Counted from the first letter of the stretch, positions 43,837 to 56,204 are shown. The stretch is 64,000 nucleotides of DNA from Piliocolobus tephrosceles (GCF_002776525.5 NC_045438.1:152526634-152590633), one strand, 5' to 3'. Translations and numbers: made by a program. Notes: generated by a model from the sequence alone, not told the origin.

Positions 43837-44015
43837 TTGTCCTTTTTAATGGTATACGCTGGTGTTTTCTGGTCTTTCGTCAATTGGGACACACCTATTA
43901 ACTTGCTGAGTTTGAGTCATCCATTTACTCATAAATTCATTCATTCATTTAACACTTGTTGAGCTCCTATTATGTGTTCTGCCTTGAGACTATATTGATA
44001 TGTTAGCACCTGGCC
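43837..44015 (-). mobile_element. L2-type 3' end with a shared extension
   Basis: 'attcattcattcatttaacac' and 'gttgagctcctattatg' at 43937-43982 are an antisense L2/MIR 3' end. The ~90 bp to the left (43837-43925) also matches the left flank of another antisense L2 end at 58619-58710. Confidence 0.5.
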
Positions 44016-44904
44016 ACAGAGGGCACCAAGGATGAATAACAATAGTATTTATGAAGGAAGACTCTTGGCTTCCCCTCTAATCACGCTTCTTACAACCCTA
44101 ATCCTGGAGGCATCAGAAATAGTGGAGAGGAGATAGGAAAGCAACAAACCACCCTCTACTTCTCTGCTGCCGGTCCCTGGTCTGAAGGTCCAGTCTGAGC
44201 TGTGGAGGAGAGAGAAGCATTGAATCAAATGTAAGACTGAAACTTAGATCTCATACTAAAACAGGCCTTTGAACGTTTAAAAGATTTTGGCTGATATGCT
44301 GGAAAAAAGAAAAAAACAAAAAACAAAAACCGTCTGCTGAGTTTAAAGATAGTAACGAGGAAAAAAACAACCCAAAGCTGTTTTCTGGTTGTGCCCTATA
44401 TGTTCAGCCTATTCAGTGAACCTTGACTATATACAGAATAGGAGGAAGAATAAGACAATAAGATACCAGTAAGAGTGATTGGAGGAGGGGAGTGGGTGGC
44501 TGGAGTCTGAAAGGGAAGGAAACACACTTGTATCTTTTGAATTCTGTACTGTATGCAGGTATTGCCTATTCAAGAACCAAATGATTTTTTTTTTAAAAGG
44601 ACTTAGATGAAAAGATGGATGAAAATCTTTCTCCTCTTCAGAGGAGAAAGACTGGAAGGGCACAGGGTCTGATCCTTATGTTAAGAAGGAGTGGTTGATA
44701 GATTGGAAAATGTTAGTCTAGACTTGGGGGTGTGGGGATGGGAAAAATGGGTGATAGATGGAGGCTATTTGAAGATCCACCTTAGTCTATGCTTATTTAG
44801 AAGACAGGAGTGTCACAGTAGGTAGTTATGCAGACATGAGCAGGGCAGGAGAGGGTCCCCTGAACCAGGATTTTCAGGTGACCATCAGGTGATGGTTAGG
44901 CAGT
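44016..44904. other. Unassigned sequence
   Basis: Nothing recognised. An A-rich CAAA run sits near 44305-44330. Confidence 0.4.
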
Positions 44905-45526
44905 TGTTAAACTGCCTCTCTAAAATAATAATGGGTTGCAGCCAGCGTCAGGGAAAAGAAGTCTCCCAACACACACAAAACACCCGAAACTGGTGATCAG
45001 CAGCTTCCCAGTAAGATCTCAGGAGTTGAGCAAGTGGGCTTAAGCATGCACACTAGGAGGCAAAATGGCGGCGTTTACCTGGTGTATGACCTCTAGTGTT
45101 CCTCTAGGAACACTCTGCTGGTAAAGGAAGAACCTCAAGTGAGCATGAGCACAGCTTCAGTAAACACACTGCACATGCAGCCCCTCCCAGGTGCTGGCAG
45201 GCCACCACGCACACCGACAGCCCACCCCAAGGGAAGAATCAGGAGAGAAGTAATGCAACCCCCTGGAAGCATGCCAATGTATACAACCCCAAGCCAAAGG
45301 TCAAATCGTCATGCACTTGAATCTCTCAAGTCACCTGCCTGGCCCTCTTCCAAGTGTACTTGACTTCCTTTCGTTCCTGTTCTAAACCTTTCAATAAACT
45401 TCCACTCCTGCTCTCAAACTTGCCTCCGTCTCTCCCTCTGCCCTATGCCCCTCATTGAATTATTTCTTCTGAACAGGCAAGAATTGAGGTTGCTGCAGAC
45501 TCGTGTGATTCGCTGCTGCCAGCAGG
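44900..45526 (+). mobile_element. Class I ERV-type solo LTR
   Basis: A ~617-bp LTR (44905-45521): starts TGTTAAACTGCC, includes 'aggcaaaatggcggcg', 'tcctctaggaacactctgctgg', AATAAA near 45393, then 'ttccactcctgctctcaaac' and 'aggcaagaattgaggttgctg' of U5. Flanks GCAGT/GCAGG (44900-44904 and 45522-45526) are a 5-bp TSD with one change. The 74-codon open frame at 45139-45363 lies inside the LTR and is not a gene. Confidence 0.7.
45062..45072 (+). promoter_or_regulatory. YY1-like site in ERV LTR
   Basis: AAAATGGCGGC matches the recalled YY1 core (AAnATGGCGGC). It lies in the U3 part of the LTR. Binding is inferred. Confidence 0.5.
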
Positions 45527-46555
45527 ACAAAGATCCAAGAGAAGATACCACAGAGAGGTAAATATTGAGTCAATTTCACTTTCCTTTTTAGGTATGAGCT
45601 TCCATCATGGAGAGGTTAATGACAAGAGGTTCTATTAAGTTTGCCACTTTGAGTGGAAAGTGGCCTAAACGACTAAAGTCACTTTCCACCTGATTCAATG
45701 ACAGTGAGGTTTCAACTTGGTATACACATGAGCCTCAGGTCTTTTTGATGTTAACATCTGCTAACACTATCTTCCTAAATCCCTACTGTCCATTCTAGTG
45801 ACTGCTCAGCTTCAGTAATGGCAGCAAGAGGGACAGAGGAAGAAAGGGAATAGTGAGAAGATTCTAACACACCAACTCCAGTCAGCTAGTTGCGCTCACT
45901 CAGAACCAAGGAAGTCTGAAGGAATTCCATGTGCTGCTATGTGCACTAAGGAGGAGAAATCCATGTCTATCAAGAACTGTGAAGGGTCTGAGATTTTACC
46001 CTGTTTGCAGGCTAACAAGTGAGCCTGCCACAGTTTCACTGATATTGGCAGAAGACATGAGACTCCTAGGTTAGAGATAAAGGGCTTTATTACTCATGGC
46101 CACACTGGTTTCCCTTGCTCCTTAAGTCCTGTGGGGGCAATGTGGAGGCAAGCCCAGGTGGATGGGTGTTGTACACATAGTGGGTCTGAGAAAATGGAAG
46201 CAGAAGTGCCCAAACTTATAAGGGGGAGGCCTTAGTAAGCTTACCCAACCTTTGTCCCAGAGAGATATGTTATCTTTTTTATCGTAGTCAGAAAACCAAT
46301 CTGTCCTCTTCCCTGGAGAGACTTCTATCTTCTACTGCTCTTTGCTCTATAAACATCCTTGGAAAGATAGTCCGGGATAGAATCTACCAGAAGACATGTA
46401 GAAGCACCATAGAGAATTGCCCCCAACAATGTCTCCTTATATGGGTGAAGTCTGGACTAATCTATTTGTGTCATGGTTGGATATAGAACTGCCAGCTGGC
46501 TACACAATTCTAAGCTCCAGTTAATATTTTTTGGACCAAGGAAGCAAACAAAGGC
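45527..46555. other. Unassigned sequence
   Basis: No recognised gene or repeat over about 1 kb. Confidence 0.4.
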
Positions 46556-46760
46556 CTTAAGTTTGGACAAACCTGGATTAGAATCTTACCTCTGTCATTT
46601 AACAGATAAGTTATTTGCTCAGTGTCTCTGATCCTCGGTGTTCTAATTTGTAAAATCAAGCCAATGATACTTACCTCATAGTGTTGTCATAAGGATTAAA
46701 ATATATGTGTAACTGAATACATGTTAGTTCACCACCTAATATTTGATTTTTACTTTAAAA
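46556..46760 (+). mobile_element. MIR SINE
   Basis: Sense MIR: 'aaacctggattagaatcttacc', 'gtgtctctgatcctcggtg', 'aatgatacttacctcatag', 'aaggattaaaatatatg'. It runs into the following Alu insertion. Confidence 0.7.
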
Positions 46761-47090
46761 AATGACATTTTGGGGCCTGGGCATGGTGGCTCATGCCTGT
46801 AATCCCAGCACTTTGGGAGACTGAGGCAGGCAGAGCACTTGAGGCCAGTAGTTCAAGACCAGTCTGGGCAACATGGTGAAAACCTGTCTCTACAAGAAAA
46901 AAAAAATTAGCTGGGTGTGGTGGCATGCACCTGTAGTCCCAGCTACTCAGGAGGCTGAAGCATGAGAATCACTTAAACCCAGGAGATGGATGCTGCAGCA
47001 AGCCAAGATCACGCTGCTGCACTCCAGCCTGAGCAACAGAGCAAGACTCTGCCTCAGAAAAATATTTAAAAATAAAAAATAACATTTTGG
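46761..47090 (+). mobile_element. Alu with 13-bp TSD
   Basis: Full-length Alu (46774-47077) with TSDs AATGACATTTTGG (46761-46773) and AATAACATTTTGG (47078-47090), one mismatch. Intermediate AluJ/S features. Confidence 0.92.
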
Positions 47091-47883
47091 ATTCTCAAAT
47101 TTTAAGAGACTTATAAAGACGTACAAAGTCAGCTGCCTTTTCCTGTGATTTGGTCCTGTATATTGAAGGAAAGGACAGGAGACGACAATCTTCAAGCTTC
47201 CCTAATACAAAAATACTCATTTGTGCCTCTCAGTAACTCTTGGGTCAAAAGATTTTAGATCCTCAAATTCAAGTAACTCTCCAGATGGGAGAACACGTCA
47301 TCTTTGCTTTCACTTCTCTTGGCTCAGATTACTGCTGATCACCCTCTTCTCTCTGCCTGGCTTCCTCATCCTCCAGTGCTTACACAAACCCTGCTTAATT
47401 AGAGTAAATTTAGGCTCTCTATGCCCAATTCTACACAATAAACACCCCAACCTATGGTATCATAGATTTCCCTAGGGAACTTTAACTCAGTATCTCCCTA
47501 ATTAAACCCGTTTGGGCCACACTTTCTTTGTTTCCTGGCAGCTCTTAGCTTGATAGATGAAGAGACAGCAGAAGACTAGAAAGTTGCACCCTATGAGACA
47601 ATGCTAAAGCAGATGACTTAATTAGGGGAAACCAAATAATTTGCCTCCACCACTTCATATGATTATTCATAAGATTGCTTTGTTGGTTCCCAGACCAGAA
47701 ATAAGCATAGAGACCCAGGTGTGTCGTCTGTGTTTTTTCATCCCAGGTGAGCCAGGAATAACCATGTTATTTCTGACAGTCATCAAAAAGAGAAATTTGG
47801 GTTTTGCCGCAGACAAGAAAATTAGAGGCAACAGCTCACAGTGGAAGTATCCCGGCAGATTAAAAAAAAATGTTACAGCCTTG
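47091..47883. other. Unassigned sequence
   Basis: No recognised gene or repeat. Confidence 0.4.
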
Positions 47884-48076
47884 TCATCCAGACTGGTTTT
47901 CAACTTTATCTCGCATGAGAATTACCTCAGGCTTGTTAAAATTGATTGCCGAGGCCCATCCTCCTGGTCTCTGATTCAGTAGGTCCAGGATGGGGCCTGA
48001 GAATGTGCATTTCTAACAAGTTGCCAGGTGATGCTGATGCAGCTAGTTCCGAGTCCACACTTTGAGAACCAGTACT
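47884..48076. mobile_element. MER5A-type hAT element
   Basis: Near full length: 'gactggttttcaactttatc', 'gcatgagaattacctcagg', 'tctctgattcagtaggtcc', 'tgcatttctaacaagttgcc', 'caggtgatgctgatgcagc', 'ctttgagaaccagta'. Both termini are kept as imperfect inverted repeats. Confidence 0.85.
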
Positions 48077-48082
48077 CTAAAG

Positions 48083-48262
48083 CAGCGATTCTCAGCCCTG
48101 GCTATATCATATAACACCCTGGGGGAGATTTCAGAAAACATTTCCTGGTTCCCACCCCTAGAGATTCTGACCTAATTGAATGGGGGATGGGCCTGGGCAT
48201 CTGGATTCTTAAAAGCTTCCCAGGTGATTTCATATGACACCAGGGTTGAGAGCCACAGCATG
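48083..48262. mobile_element. Second MER5-type element
   Basis: Starts 'gcagcgattctcagccctgg' and ends 'gggttgagagccacagc'. It sits only ~7 bp from the previous MER5A, so two related hAT copies lie nearly end to end. Confidence 0.75.
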
Positions 48263-48810
48263 TCTAGAAGTTTCCCAGGTATACATGCTCTTCTCCCATT
48301 CCCAGCTTGGCAACTCAGGAGGAAGATGGATAGATATAAACAAGGCATTATTACAATCCTCGTTGGATGTAAACAAGTCATTTGAAAGTCAACTGGAAAG
48401 TAAAGAAAGAATATCTGCTCTGCTTGGTATTTTCTGCTGGTTAGGGCTGATGACAGCTCCAGCTCACAGTGACCCAGTTTGGAATGCTGGGCTCCCGAGC
48501 AAAACATCCCCCCCAGAGTCTTCTTTAATTATAAAATAATCAACTCCGTAGTCCCTCCTCACTTCAACAGAGGGGCTCATTGTGTGGATTTCAGCCCAGT
48601 GAGGGGAGGAAATAGCAAGCTGCTCCCAGCAACAGTGACTCTTTTGGGGCCCTTGAAGGGAAGGCAAGGCACCAGTTGGCCAGGACTCATTTACAGAGGG
48701 TCTCTTTATTATTATCATTATGAAAAAAGAAATCCTCTACAAAAGAACAATATTTTCTCAAGTCTTAAGTTACTTGTCCTCAGTGTGTGGGTTAAAGTTG
48801 AGCAAGTTTA
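48263..48810. other. Unassigned sequence
   Basis: Nothing recognised. Confidence 0.4.
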
Positions 48811-49112
48811 GCCCAGTTCTCAACGCTTACTGCAGAATAGAATCACCAGGGTCATTTACAAAAACAGCCTGTCTCCACCAGGGTGACTAGCTAGTCCCAG
48901 ATTCCTGGGATCTTCTGTGTTTTAGCACCAAAAGTCCTACATCCTGGAAACTTCTCAGTCCCAGGCATATAGGGACAGTTGGTCACCATGCCCTATCCAA
49001 AACAATTAAATCAGAACCCCTGGGGGTCAGTCCTGGACATCAGAATGTTCAAAAGGCCCCCCTGCTCCCCAGGGGATTGTAATGTGAAGCCAAGGGTGAG
49101 AACTAGTGGTTT
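48811..49112. mobile_element. MER5-like element split by a second DNA transposon
   Basis: Outer element: 'cccagttctcaacgcttactgc', 'agaatcaccagggtcattt', then after the insert 'aattaaatcagaacccctggggg', 'tcagaatgttcaaaagg' and 'gggtgagaactagtg'. These are the two halves of a MER5-like hAT with an insert at about 48880-48988. Confidence 0.7.
48880..48988. mobile_element. Small inverted-repeat DNA element (insert)
   Basis: About 109 bp between GGTGACTAGCTAGTCCC and GGGACAGTTGGTCACC, which are imperfect inverted repeats. The interior 'ctgtgttttagcaccaaaag' matches a common small MER-type DNA transposon. Family not fixed. Confidence 0.6.
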
Positions 49113-50256
49113 TTAAATTAATTGAAGGAGTGTGCAGTGCAGTGTTTTGGTACTTTCTGGAATTCTCATAACATCTGTATATGTTGGAGGTGTGTGTGTG
49201 TGTGTGTGCGCGTGCGCACGCACTGCAGTGCTTTCAAGTGGAGGAGAAATGGGCTTTTCCCAGGTGCATGTGATTTCAGGGTCATTTTCTCAGGACTATT
49301 TAAACAATTGTGCCATTTCAAGTGTCACAGAGGCTGTGTCTTTAGCAACCACATTATGATCATTTGAAAATGTTTGGCCCTCATGGAATGTGGCGCTAAC
49401 AGGTTCACATGCGTAACTCACTAAGCACTTCAAAAGTGGTCAGCAGTGGGTGCGGCCAGTAATCTCAGTCCTGTTTGAAGGCAGAGTAGAGATCACCCTG
49501 GGTGATACTCACAGTCTTTTATAAGGAAAAAACATTTTCCACTTTCATGCAGATTTAAAAAGTGGTAATAAGCTGTGTTTAAAAAAAATCTAAACTAAAA
49601 ACAAATAAAACTACAGAGACAGTCAAGTGGGCAAGAAAAAAAAATGTGTATATATATATATAGCCCACAAGATGGTAGATGGTGCTCTTTCAGGGATAAC
49701 TGCAGAAATGTTCTCTTACAAACCAATAATTTGATTCCCATTGGAGCAAACCAGGAGACCTTAGCCAGGACAACTTTTCCTCAATGTAAGAAATGTCTCA
49801 TTCCTGCAGAAGTAGACTATTTGCCTAATTGGTGTGTGCACAACATGCATAATAGTGTGTTGCATCCTATTGTCCAGAATAGGCTGGACATACCCCAGAT
49901 CAGCACCCCTCTGGAAACTCAAGCCAACAGGAACATGGGGCAGCAAAAGTGCAGGCACTCAGCACCTAGACAGCAGAGCTTGGAAACACAGACTCTGCCC
50001 CCAGGAGTTTAACACACAAATGTCCAAAGAACAGCTGGCCAATCAGAAAGGCCAAGCAAATGAAGGCTCCTGGTGGTTTCTTCCTCTCTGATTAATTACA
50101 AAAAATAAGCATTTCTATGGAAGAAAGTGAAAAATGAATTTTAATTGGCGGGGGCAGGGTGGCTATCCAACTCCCAAGAGCTTAATTTAAAAAAAATAGT
50201 TGACACCTGCCTCTTATGCTTTGGTATCTCAGTTTGGGATGCTAAAACTTGGCAGG
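49113..50256. other. Unassigned, with (TG)n(CG)n tract
   Basis: No transposon recognised. It holds the alternating purine-pyrimidine tract at 49190-49223 and a short (TA)n at 49648-49662. A 122-codon open frame at 49644-50012 has no recognisable domain. A TAATTA homeodomain core lies near 50092. Confidence 0.35.
49190..49223. repeat. (TG)n(CG)n tract, Z-DNA-prone
   Basis: 34 bp of strictly alternating purine and pyrimidine: (GT)9-10 passing into GCGCGTGCGCACGCAC. Confidence 0.95.
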
Positions 50257-50624
50257 TGTATTAGCCTGTTCTCACACTGCTATAAGGAACTATCTACGAC
50301 TTGGTAATTATGAAGAAAAAAGGCTTAATTGACTTACAGTTCCACAGGCTTAACAGGAAGCATCACTGGAAGGCCTCAGGTAACTTACAATCATGGCAGA
50401 AGGTGAAGAGGAAGCAAACACCTTTTTCACATGGTGGCAGGAGACAGAGACAGCAAAGGGGGAAGTGCCACACACTTTTAAACCATCATATTTCACAAGA
50501 ATTCACTCACTATCAGGAGAACAGAAAGGGAGAAATCCATCCTTATGATCCAATCACCTCCTAGTAGGCCCCTCCTCTAATTCAACATGAGATTTGGGCA
50601 GTGACACAAATCCAAACCACATCA
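50257..50624 (-). mobile_element. THE1/MST-type solo LTR, minus strand
   Basis: A 368-bp LTR from 'tgtattagcctgttctcac' to 'aaaccacatca'. The flanks gcagg/agagg suggest a decayed 5-bp TSD. The internal order ('ggcagaaggtgaagagg', 'cacttttaaacc', 'atccaatcacctcctag') is MaLR. Confidence 0.88.
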
Positions 50625-50824
50625 AGAGGACAGTATGGCATAGTAAAAATAGCAATGAACTTGGACATTGAAGATTGAGAAGGGACTTCCTCAGAAGGTC
50701 ACTTGATCTCTTTGAGCCTTCATTGTTTCATCTAGAGCAAAGAGGTGTCAACTGGGTTCAATGACCCCATATTTCTCAAGTTAGGTCCAATCTTGGTAGA
50801 AAGGGACGCCACAGTCTACCAGCC

Positions 50825-51092
50825 ATGAAAGGCAGTGTGGTAATTAAGATCACAGACACTAGAGCCAGACCACGTGAGCTAGAGTCCCAGCACACCACTT
50901 AATAGCTGTGTGAGCTCAGGCACATTGCTTAACCTCTTTGGGCCTCAGTTTCCTGATCTGAAAACAGAGACAATAACTCTACCCACCTCATGGTGCTATT
51001 GTGAGGATTAAATGAGAGAATGCCTTGCAACTGCTTACAACAAAGCCTAGCATATAGGCATGCCTCATTAGTGTTGTCTTATTAATTATAGT
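50825..51092 (+). mobile_element. MIR SINE, nearly full length
   Basis: Well-kept MIR: 'ggcagtgtggtaattaagatc', 'tagagccagaccacg', 'tagctgtgtgagctcagg', 'ctcagtttcctgatctg', 'tgtgaggattaaatgag', 'gcctagcatataggcatg' (read in parts). Confidence 0.9.
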
Positions 51093-51239
51093 TATTTGGC
51101 TTATTCAGAATACTACAGAAAAGGAGCTAGATCCTGGAACGTCTTGGAAGCCATGGAAAGGATGATGGAGAAAACTGAAGTTAGTTGTAGGGAGCAAGGT
51201 TTTTCCTAGGAGAAATTGTCCAAAATGTGCCACCCGAGT

Positions 51240-51702
51240 ACCTCTGTCTTAATCAGTTTTATATTGCTATAAAGGAATACCTGAGACTGGGGAATTTGTG
51301 AAAAAGAGATTGACTTCGCTTACAGCTCTGCAGGCTACGCAAGAAACAGGTGCCAGCATCTGCTCCTGGTGAAGGCCCCAGGCTGCTTTCATTCATGGTG
51401 GAAGATGAACAGGAGCCAGAGTTGGCTTGTGCAGAGATCATATGGCAATAGAGGAAGCAAGGGAGAGCCAGGAGCTGGGGCAGGCTTTTTTTTTTTTTCT
51501 TCTTCTTCTTCTTCTTTTTAATAACCAGCTGCCGAGGGAACTAATAGAGCAAGAACTCACTACCTTGAGAACAGCACCAAGTCATTCATAAGGAATCCAA
51601 CCTGTGACCCAAACACCTTCTATCAGGCCCCACCTCCAACAATGGGGATCAAATTTCAACATGAGGTTTGGAGGGGAAAAACATTCCAAGGATAGCATCC
51701 TC
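51240..51702 (-). mobile_element. MST-type solo LTR, minus strand
   Basis: A 453-bp LTR (51245-51697) from 'tgtcttaatcagttttatattg' to 'ccaaggatagca'. Flanks ACCTC/TCCTC (51240-51244 and 51698-51702) form a 5-bp TSD with one change. A T13(CTT)n insert at about 51486-51519 enlarges it. Confidence 0.88.
51486..51519. repeat. (T)n(CTT)n tract inside MST LTR
   Basis: Thirteen T followed by about six CTT units, absent from other MST copies in this window. Confidence 0.9.
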
Positions 51703-53039
51703 CCAGCAAGCACATAAAATTCAATATGTGCAAAGCAAATGCATGATCTTTTTTATTCTTTTGGTGTCTGTTTCCACGGATCATCCTACTTGTAATGTAC
51801 TTAAAACAGTGCCTGGAACATGGAAAGCTGTCAGTAAGTTAGCTGCTATGGTTGGGATGGTGGTTGCTTTTAATATTAATATTAATAACTAGGATAATCC
51901 CTAGTCTGGCTAAGAAATAACACCCAACAATAAAGAGCAGATTAGATGCTATGGGTGAAAGTACTCTGCAAATAGGAAGCATTTCACAAAAATAAGGTAT
52001 TATCTCCCTGCCTCAGTGAAAGTGATTAGACAAATGTTTGTGAAGTACAAACCACGTGCTCTATTTTGTGCAGAAGAAATTGACGTGATCAGTGTTACCT
52101 TACCTGAACTTTGATTCTAACAGACTCTTACAGTCTAGAGAAGAATGACTGGCAGCAGCTTTCCTCAAGGCTGAGAGATTTTAACCTGCATGGAATTTGT
52201 GACGTCTGTTGTGATCCCGACAATTAACCATTGTAATGTTCACTGAATGAGGCAGTTGACCTGGCCCTCTTCTTAACAGCCTGTTTAAATATTTAGAAAA
52301 GAGAATAATGCAACTTGAGAAGTGTGAGGACCTGCTTGGTTTATGACCAGCCAATGCAAACTTGAGTCCGGTGCAGGAGAGCCCGGGGAGGCAGGTCCTC
52401 AAGGGCCCCCAGCCTATGGGATGACACCGGGCTCAGTTTTGCACCAAGCAGACGCTTGACACTATGCCAGACGGTATCTAGGCAGCTCCTAAAGCTGAGT
52501 AATGAGACTTGGTTTTTTGGGAACCTTTAATTACCAGTCTAATGTACAAATACATTTCTCTCTAGAGATGTTCATTCAGGCACAGGCTTTGTTCAAAAGG
52601 AAAAGCAAGCTGCTGCCTTTCCCTGGCTGAGAAGACACGGATCCAGGGTGATGTTTATCTAGGGTTGGGGAAACCCACCCTCCTCCAGCTCTGACACACT
52701 CACAGAGTACTCACATTCTTACTGTCTCACCCAAGGACCCATGAAGTCTCTGATGATGTCTGCGGGGTGACTCTCCCATTGTTTCATCTTTATTCTACCA
52801 ATGTGATGTAAATAATAACTGCGTTTAGAACATTGTTTGGGGCACTATGAGGATTTACAAAGCAAGAAAACATGGAATCAGCACTTTACAGGGGCACTGA
52901 GTCTAATATAGAAAGTGAAAAAAAGTCTAATGTAGGAAGAAGTAACATAGTCCAACTGCCTGAACACATTTCTATTTGGTGTTAAAAGGTTTTCTTGCAA
53001 AAGATAATGGAAAGGGGCAGAAATAATCATACTACTAGT
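51703..53039. other. Repeat-poor stretch
   Basis: No transposon recognised over ~1.3 kb. It includes 'aacctttaattaccagtctaatg' with a TAATTA core near 52529 and a locally G/C-rich part at about 52360-52440. No open frame of note. See findings. Confidence 0.4.
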
Positions 53040-53245
53040 AGTTATCATTGATTGCATAGCATTTTCCAGACACTGTGCTGGGCCTTCTTCCTAAAATGTC
53101 TCTTTAAGTCCTCATAAAGACCCATAGAGTAGGAGCTATTTATCACCATTCCCATTCAGTGACAGTTTTCCTAAGATGAGTTGGTAAGTGGTGGAACTGG
53201 ACTGGAACCCTGACAAGAAGACTTTATCTCTATACTCTACTCTCT
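53040..53245 (-). mobile_element. MIR SINE, minus strand
   Basis: Antisense MIR text: 'ccagacactgtgctgggcc', 'aagtcctcataaagacc', 'gagttggtaagtggtgg', 'actggactggaaccctg'. Diverged. Confidence 0.6.
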
Positions 53246-53354
53246 CAGTTTCTTGACATACATCCATTAGTTCATTTGACAAACTTTTGAATGAAAGTTT
53301 GAATGTGTCAAGGCATTAGGGCTAAAACATTAGAAAAAGCAAAATTTTAAAAAT

Positions 53355-54130
<776 letters not shown>

Positions 54131-54375
54131 TCGTCTTTCACGCTGCATCACTGGGAGCTGCCTGCTTCTGAAATCAGGGATTCAGACACCCACTGTCTGA
54201 CCACAGACACTCATCCTGCCAGCTTGCATGCTCAGCTTCTCCTGATTCTTCACCTGCTCAGGTCTTCCTACTCTTAACTGCCTCCACCTGTCTTTACCTC
54301 CCTATCTGTTTGGCTTAGTTAGCTAAGCCCACAGTCCCTCAGTTTCATCATTTATCATTGGGTATGATTGACAAT

Positions 54376-54556
54376 TTGTGGGGGATGATTATTTGTTGTT
54401 AGATACCCTCTTGCACATTGAGGGCATTTAGCATCCCTGGGTCCTGCCCACTAAATTCCAGTATGCTCCCTTCATTGTGAGAACCCAAAACAGCCTTGCC
54501 TACTTCCAGACACCACAGCAGGGTGCTACCACCCCTTCTGTCACTGAGAACCCCTG
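54376..54556 (-). mobile_element. MER20-type hAT element
   Basis: Antisense MER20 order: 'ttgttgttagataccctc', 'ggcatttagcatccctggg', 'cctgcccactaaattcc', 'agtatgctcccttcattgtg' and terminus 'tgagaacccctg'. Confidence 0.75.
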
Positions 54557-55159
54557 ATTTATTCTCTTGTCCGTTTCCCTTGCCTATTGTCCTTTCATCA
54601 TAGCAACCTGAAAACACCCCAAGCCTACATGACTAGAGCTGACCAACTGCTCCCTGGCTGTGAGCAAGTGCCCAAGAACTGCCAAGCACAATCTTACAGT
54701 TGTACAGATTGATCCCACTGTCAGTTCCCGATCACTAATCCCAAACAGGGCCCCAGTGCTGATGGCAATCTAGTGAGCTTGACCTTTCATTTTCCAGGAT
54801 AACCATTAAGACCTTCTCCACTCTCCCCAAATCTCCAACCCTCACCCCCTACAAACCTAGAAATTTTGTCTGTTACTGCACAGACTAAATACCACAGCCC
54901 ATCTGTCCTCCCATTCCTGCCCACAACAGCTAATCCCTGATGCATCTGCTGTCTCCGCCTCATCCTTCCCTCCCAGGGCAGTGGAAGAGGTGTTTTCTCT
55001 TCTCTCTAGAACCATCTCCCCCGTCTGGAGCCCACTCCCTGCTACATTCGCACAGCCATTGAAGTGTGTAAGCATTCCCTCTCCTCTATCTTCCCTCTCA
55101 CCTAAGTCTTCTAATTTCACCTCCTGACCATTCAAACATGTGCTGCTTTCTCCCATATA

Positions 55160-55500
55160 AAAGAAATTCACCAAGCGTGGTGCCTCACCCCTGCCATCCC
55201 AGCACTTTGGGAGGCTGAGGCAGGCGGATCACTTGAGTCCAGGAGTTTGAAACAAGCCTGGGCAGCATAGTGAAATCCCATCTCTACAAAAAACACAAAA
55301 GTTAGCTGGGCATGGTGGCATGCACCTGTGGTCCCAACTACTTAGGCGGCTAAAGTGGGAGGATCACTTGAGCCCGGAGGCCAAGGTGCCAGTGAACCAT
55401 GATAGTGCCAATGCACTCCAGCCTGGATGACCTGGATGACAGAGCGAGACTCTGTCAAAAAAAAAAAAGAAAGAAAAAGAAAAAGAAAAAAACACGCAAA
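55160..55500 (+). mobile_element. Alu nested in L2
   Basis: Alu of AluJ/Sx type with an A-rich AAAG-bearing tail. A 9-bp unit CTGGATGAC is duplicated in tandem at about 55423-55440. Flanks share AAATTCA-like text, a probable short TSD. Confidence 0.85.
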
Positions 55501-56204
55501 AATTCATCATTTAGATAAAATATGCAATGCTACCTCACATAACACCTCACTAATGTTTCATGATGAGGAGTGACTTAGCCTGACTAAAGATTTTTTATAA
55601 ACTCCCCTCCTTTAATCCTTCATCACTTCCAGAGATGGTTAAGCCTCTTTTAAGACTGCCTCCTCTCATGGTGTCTATTTTCTTATCTCTCCCTCACCCC
55701 TGGACCTCCCTAACCTGACCCTATTGTCATCACTGCAACCAAACCTGCTCTTTCCAAGGTTACCAAGACCAGACTCCACAGGCACATTCAGTCCTCAGTT
55801 TGCCTGACCTCCTGGCAGCACTTGCCAGGTTCATCCCTTCTTAAAGAACCACTTTCTACCTCTGGCTTCTATAACACCAACACCTCCTGGTTTCCTCCTA
55901 CCTTCTTTCCGTCTTCCCGTGATGGCCGGCTTGCATTTCTAATCACCTCTCAAAAACTGGTGTTTCTAAAGCTTTTGCCCCAGGGCCTCCTTTCCTCTCA
56001 TCCTTCAAATACTTTCCTGGAGATATCTCCCAGGATGATCTCATTCTATATCCTCATGCTAACAATACTCATAAATTGCCAGCCCAGTCCTCTCTCCTTG
56101 ACCCCAGACCTGTATCATCTGAGTGCCATGCATGTATTTGCACCTGCATTTATTGTAGGCTCTACAAACTCACTACTTCCATACTGGTTAATTTTCAGTT
56201 GCTG

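Noticed and set aside
44015..44035. CTCF-like text around 'ccacagagggcacc'
   Set aside because: Several core positions differ from the CTCF consensus.
49644..50012. A 122-codon open frame in repeat-poor DNA
   Set aside because: It starts in a TA microsatellite, has no domain, and no exon or promoter signals surround it.
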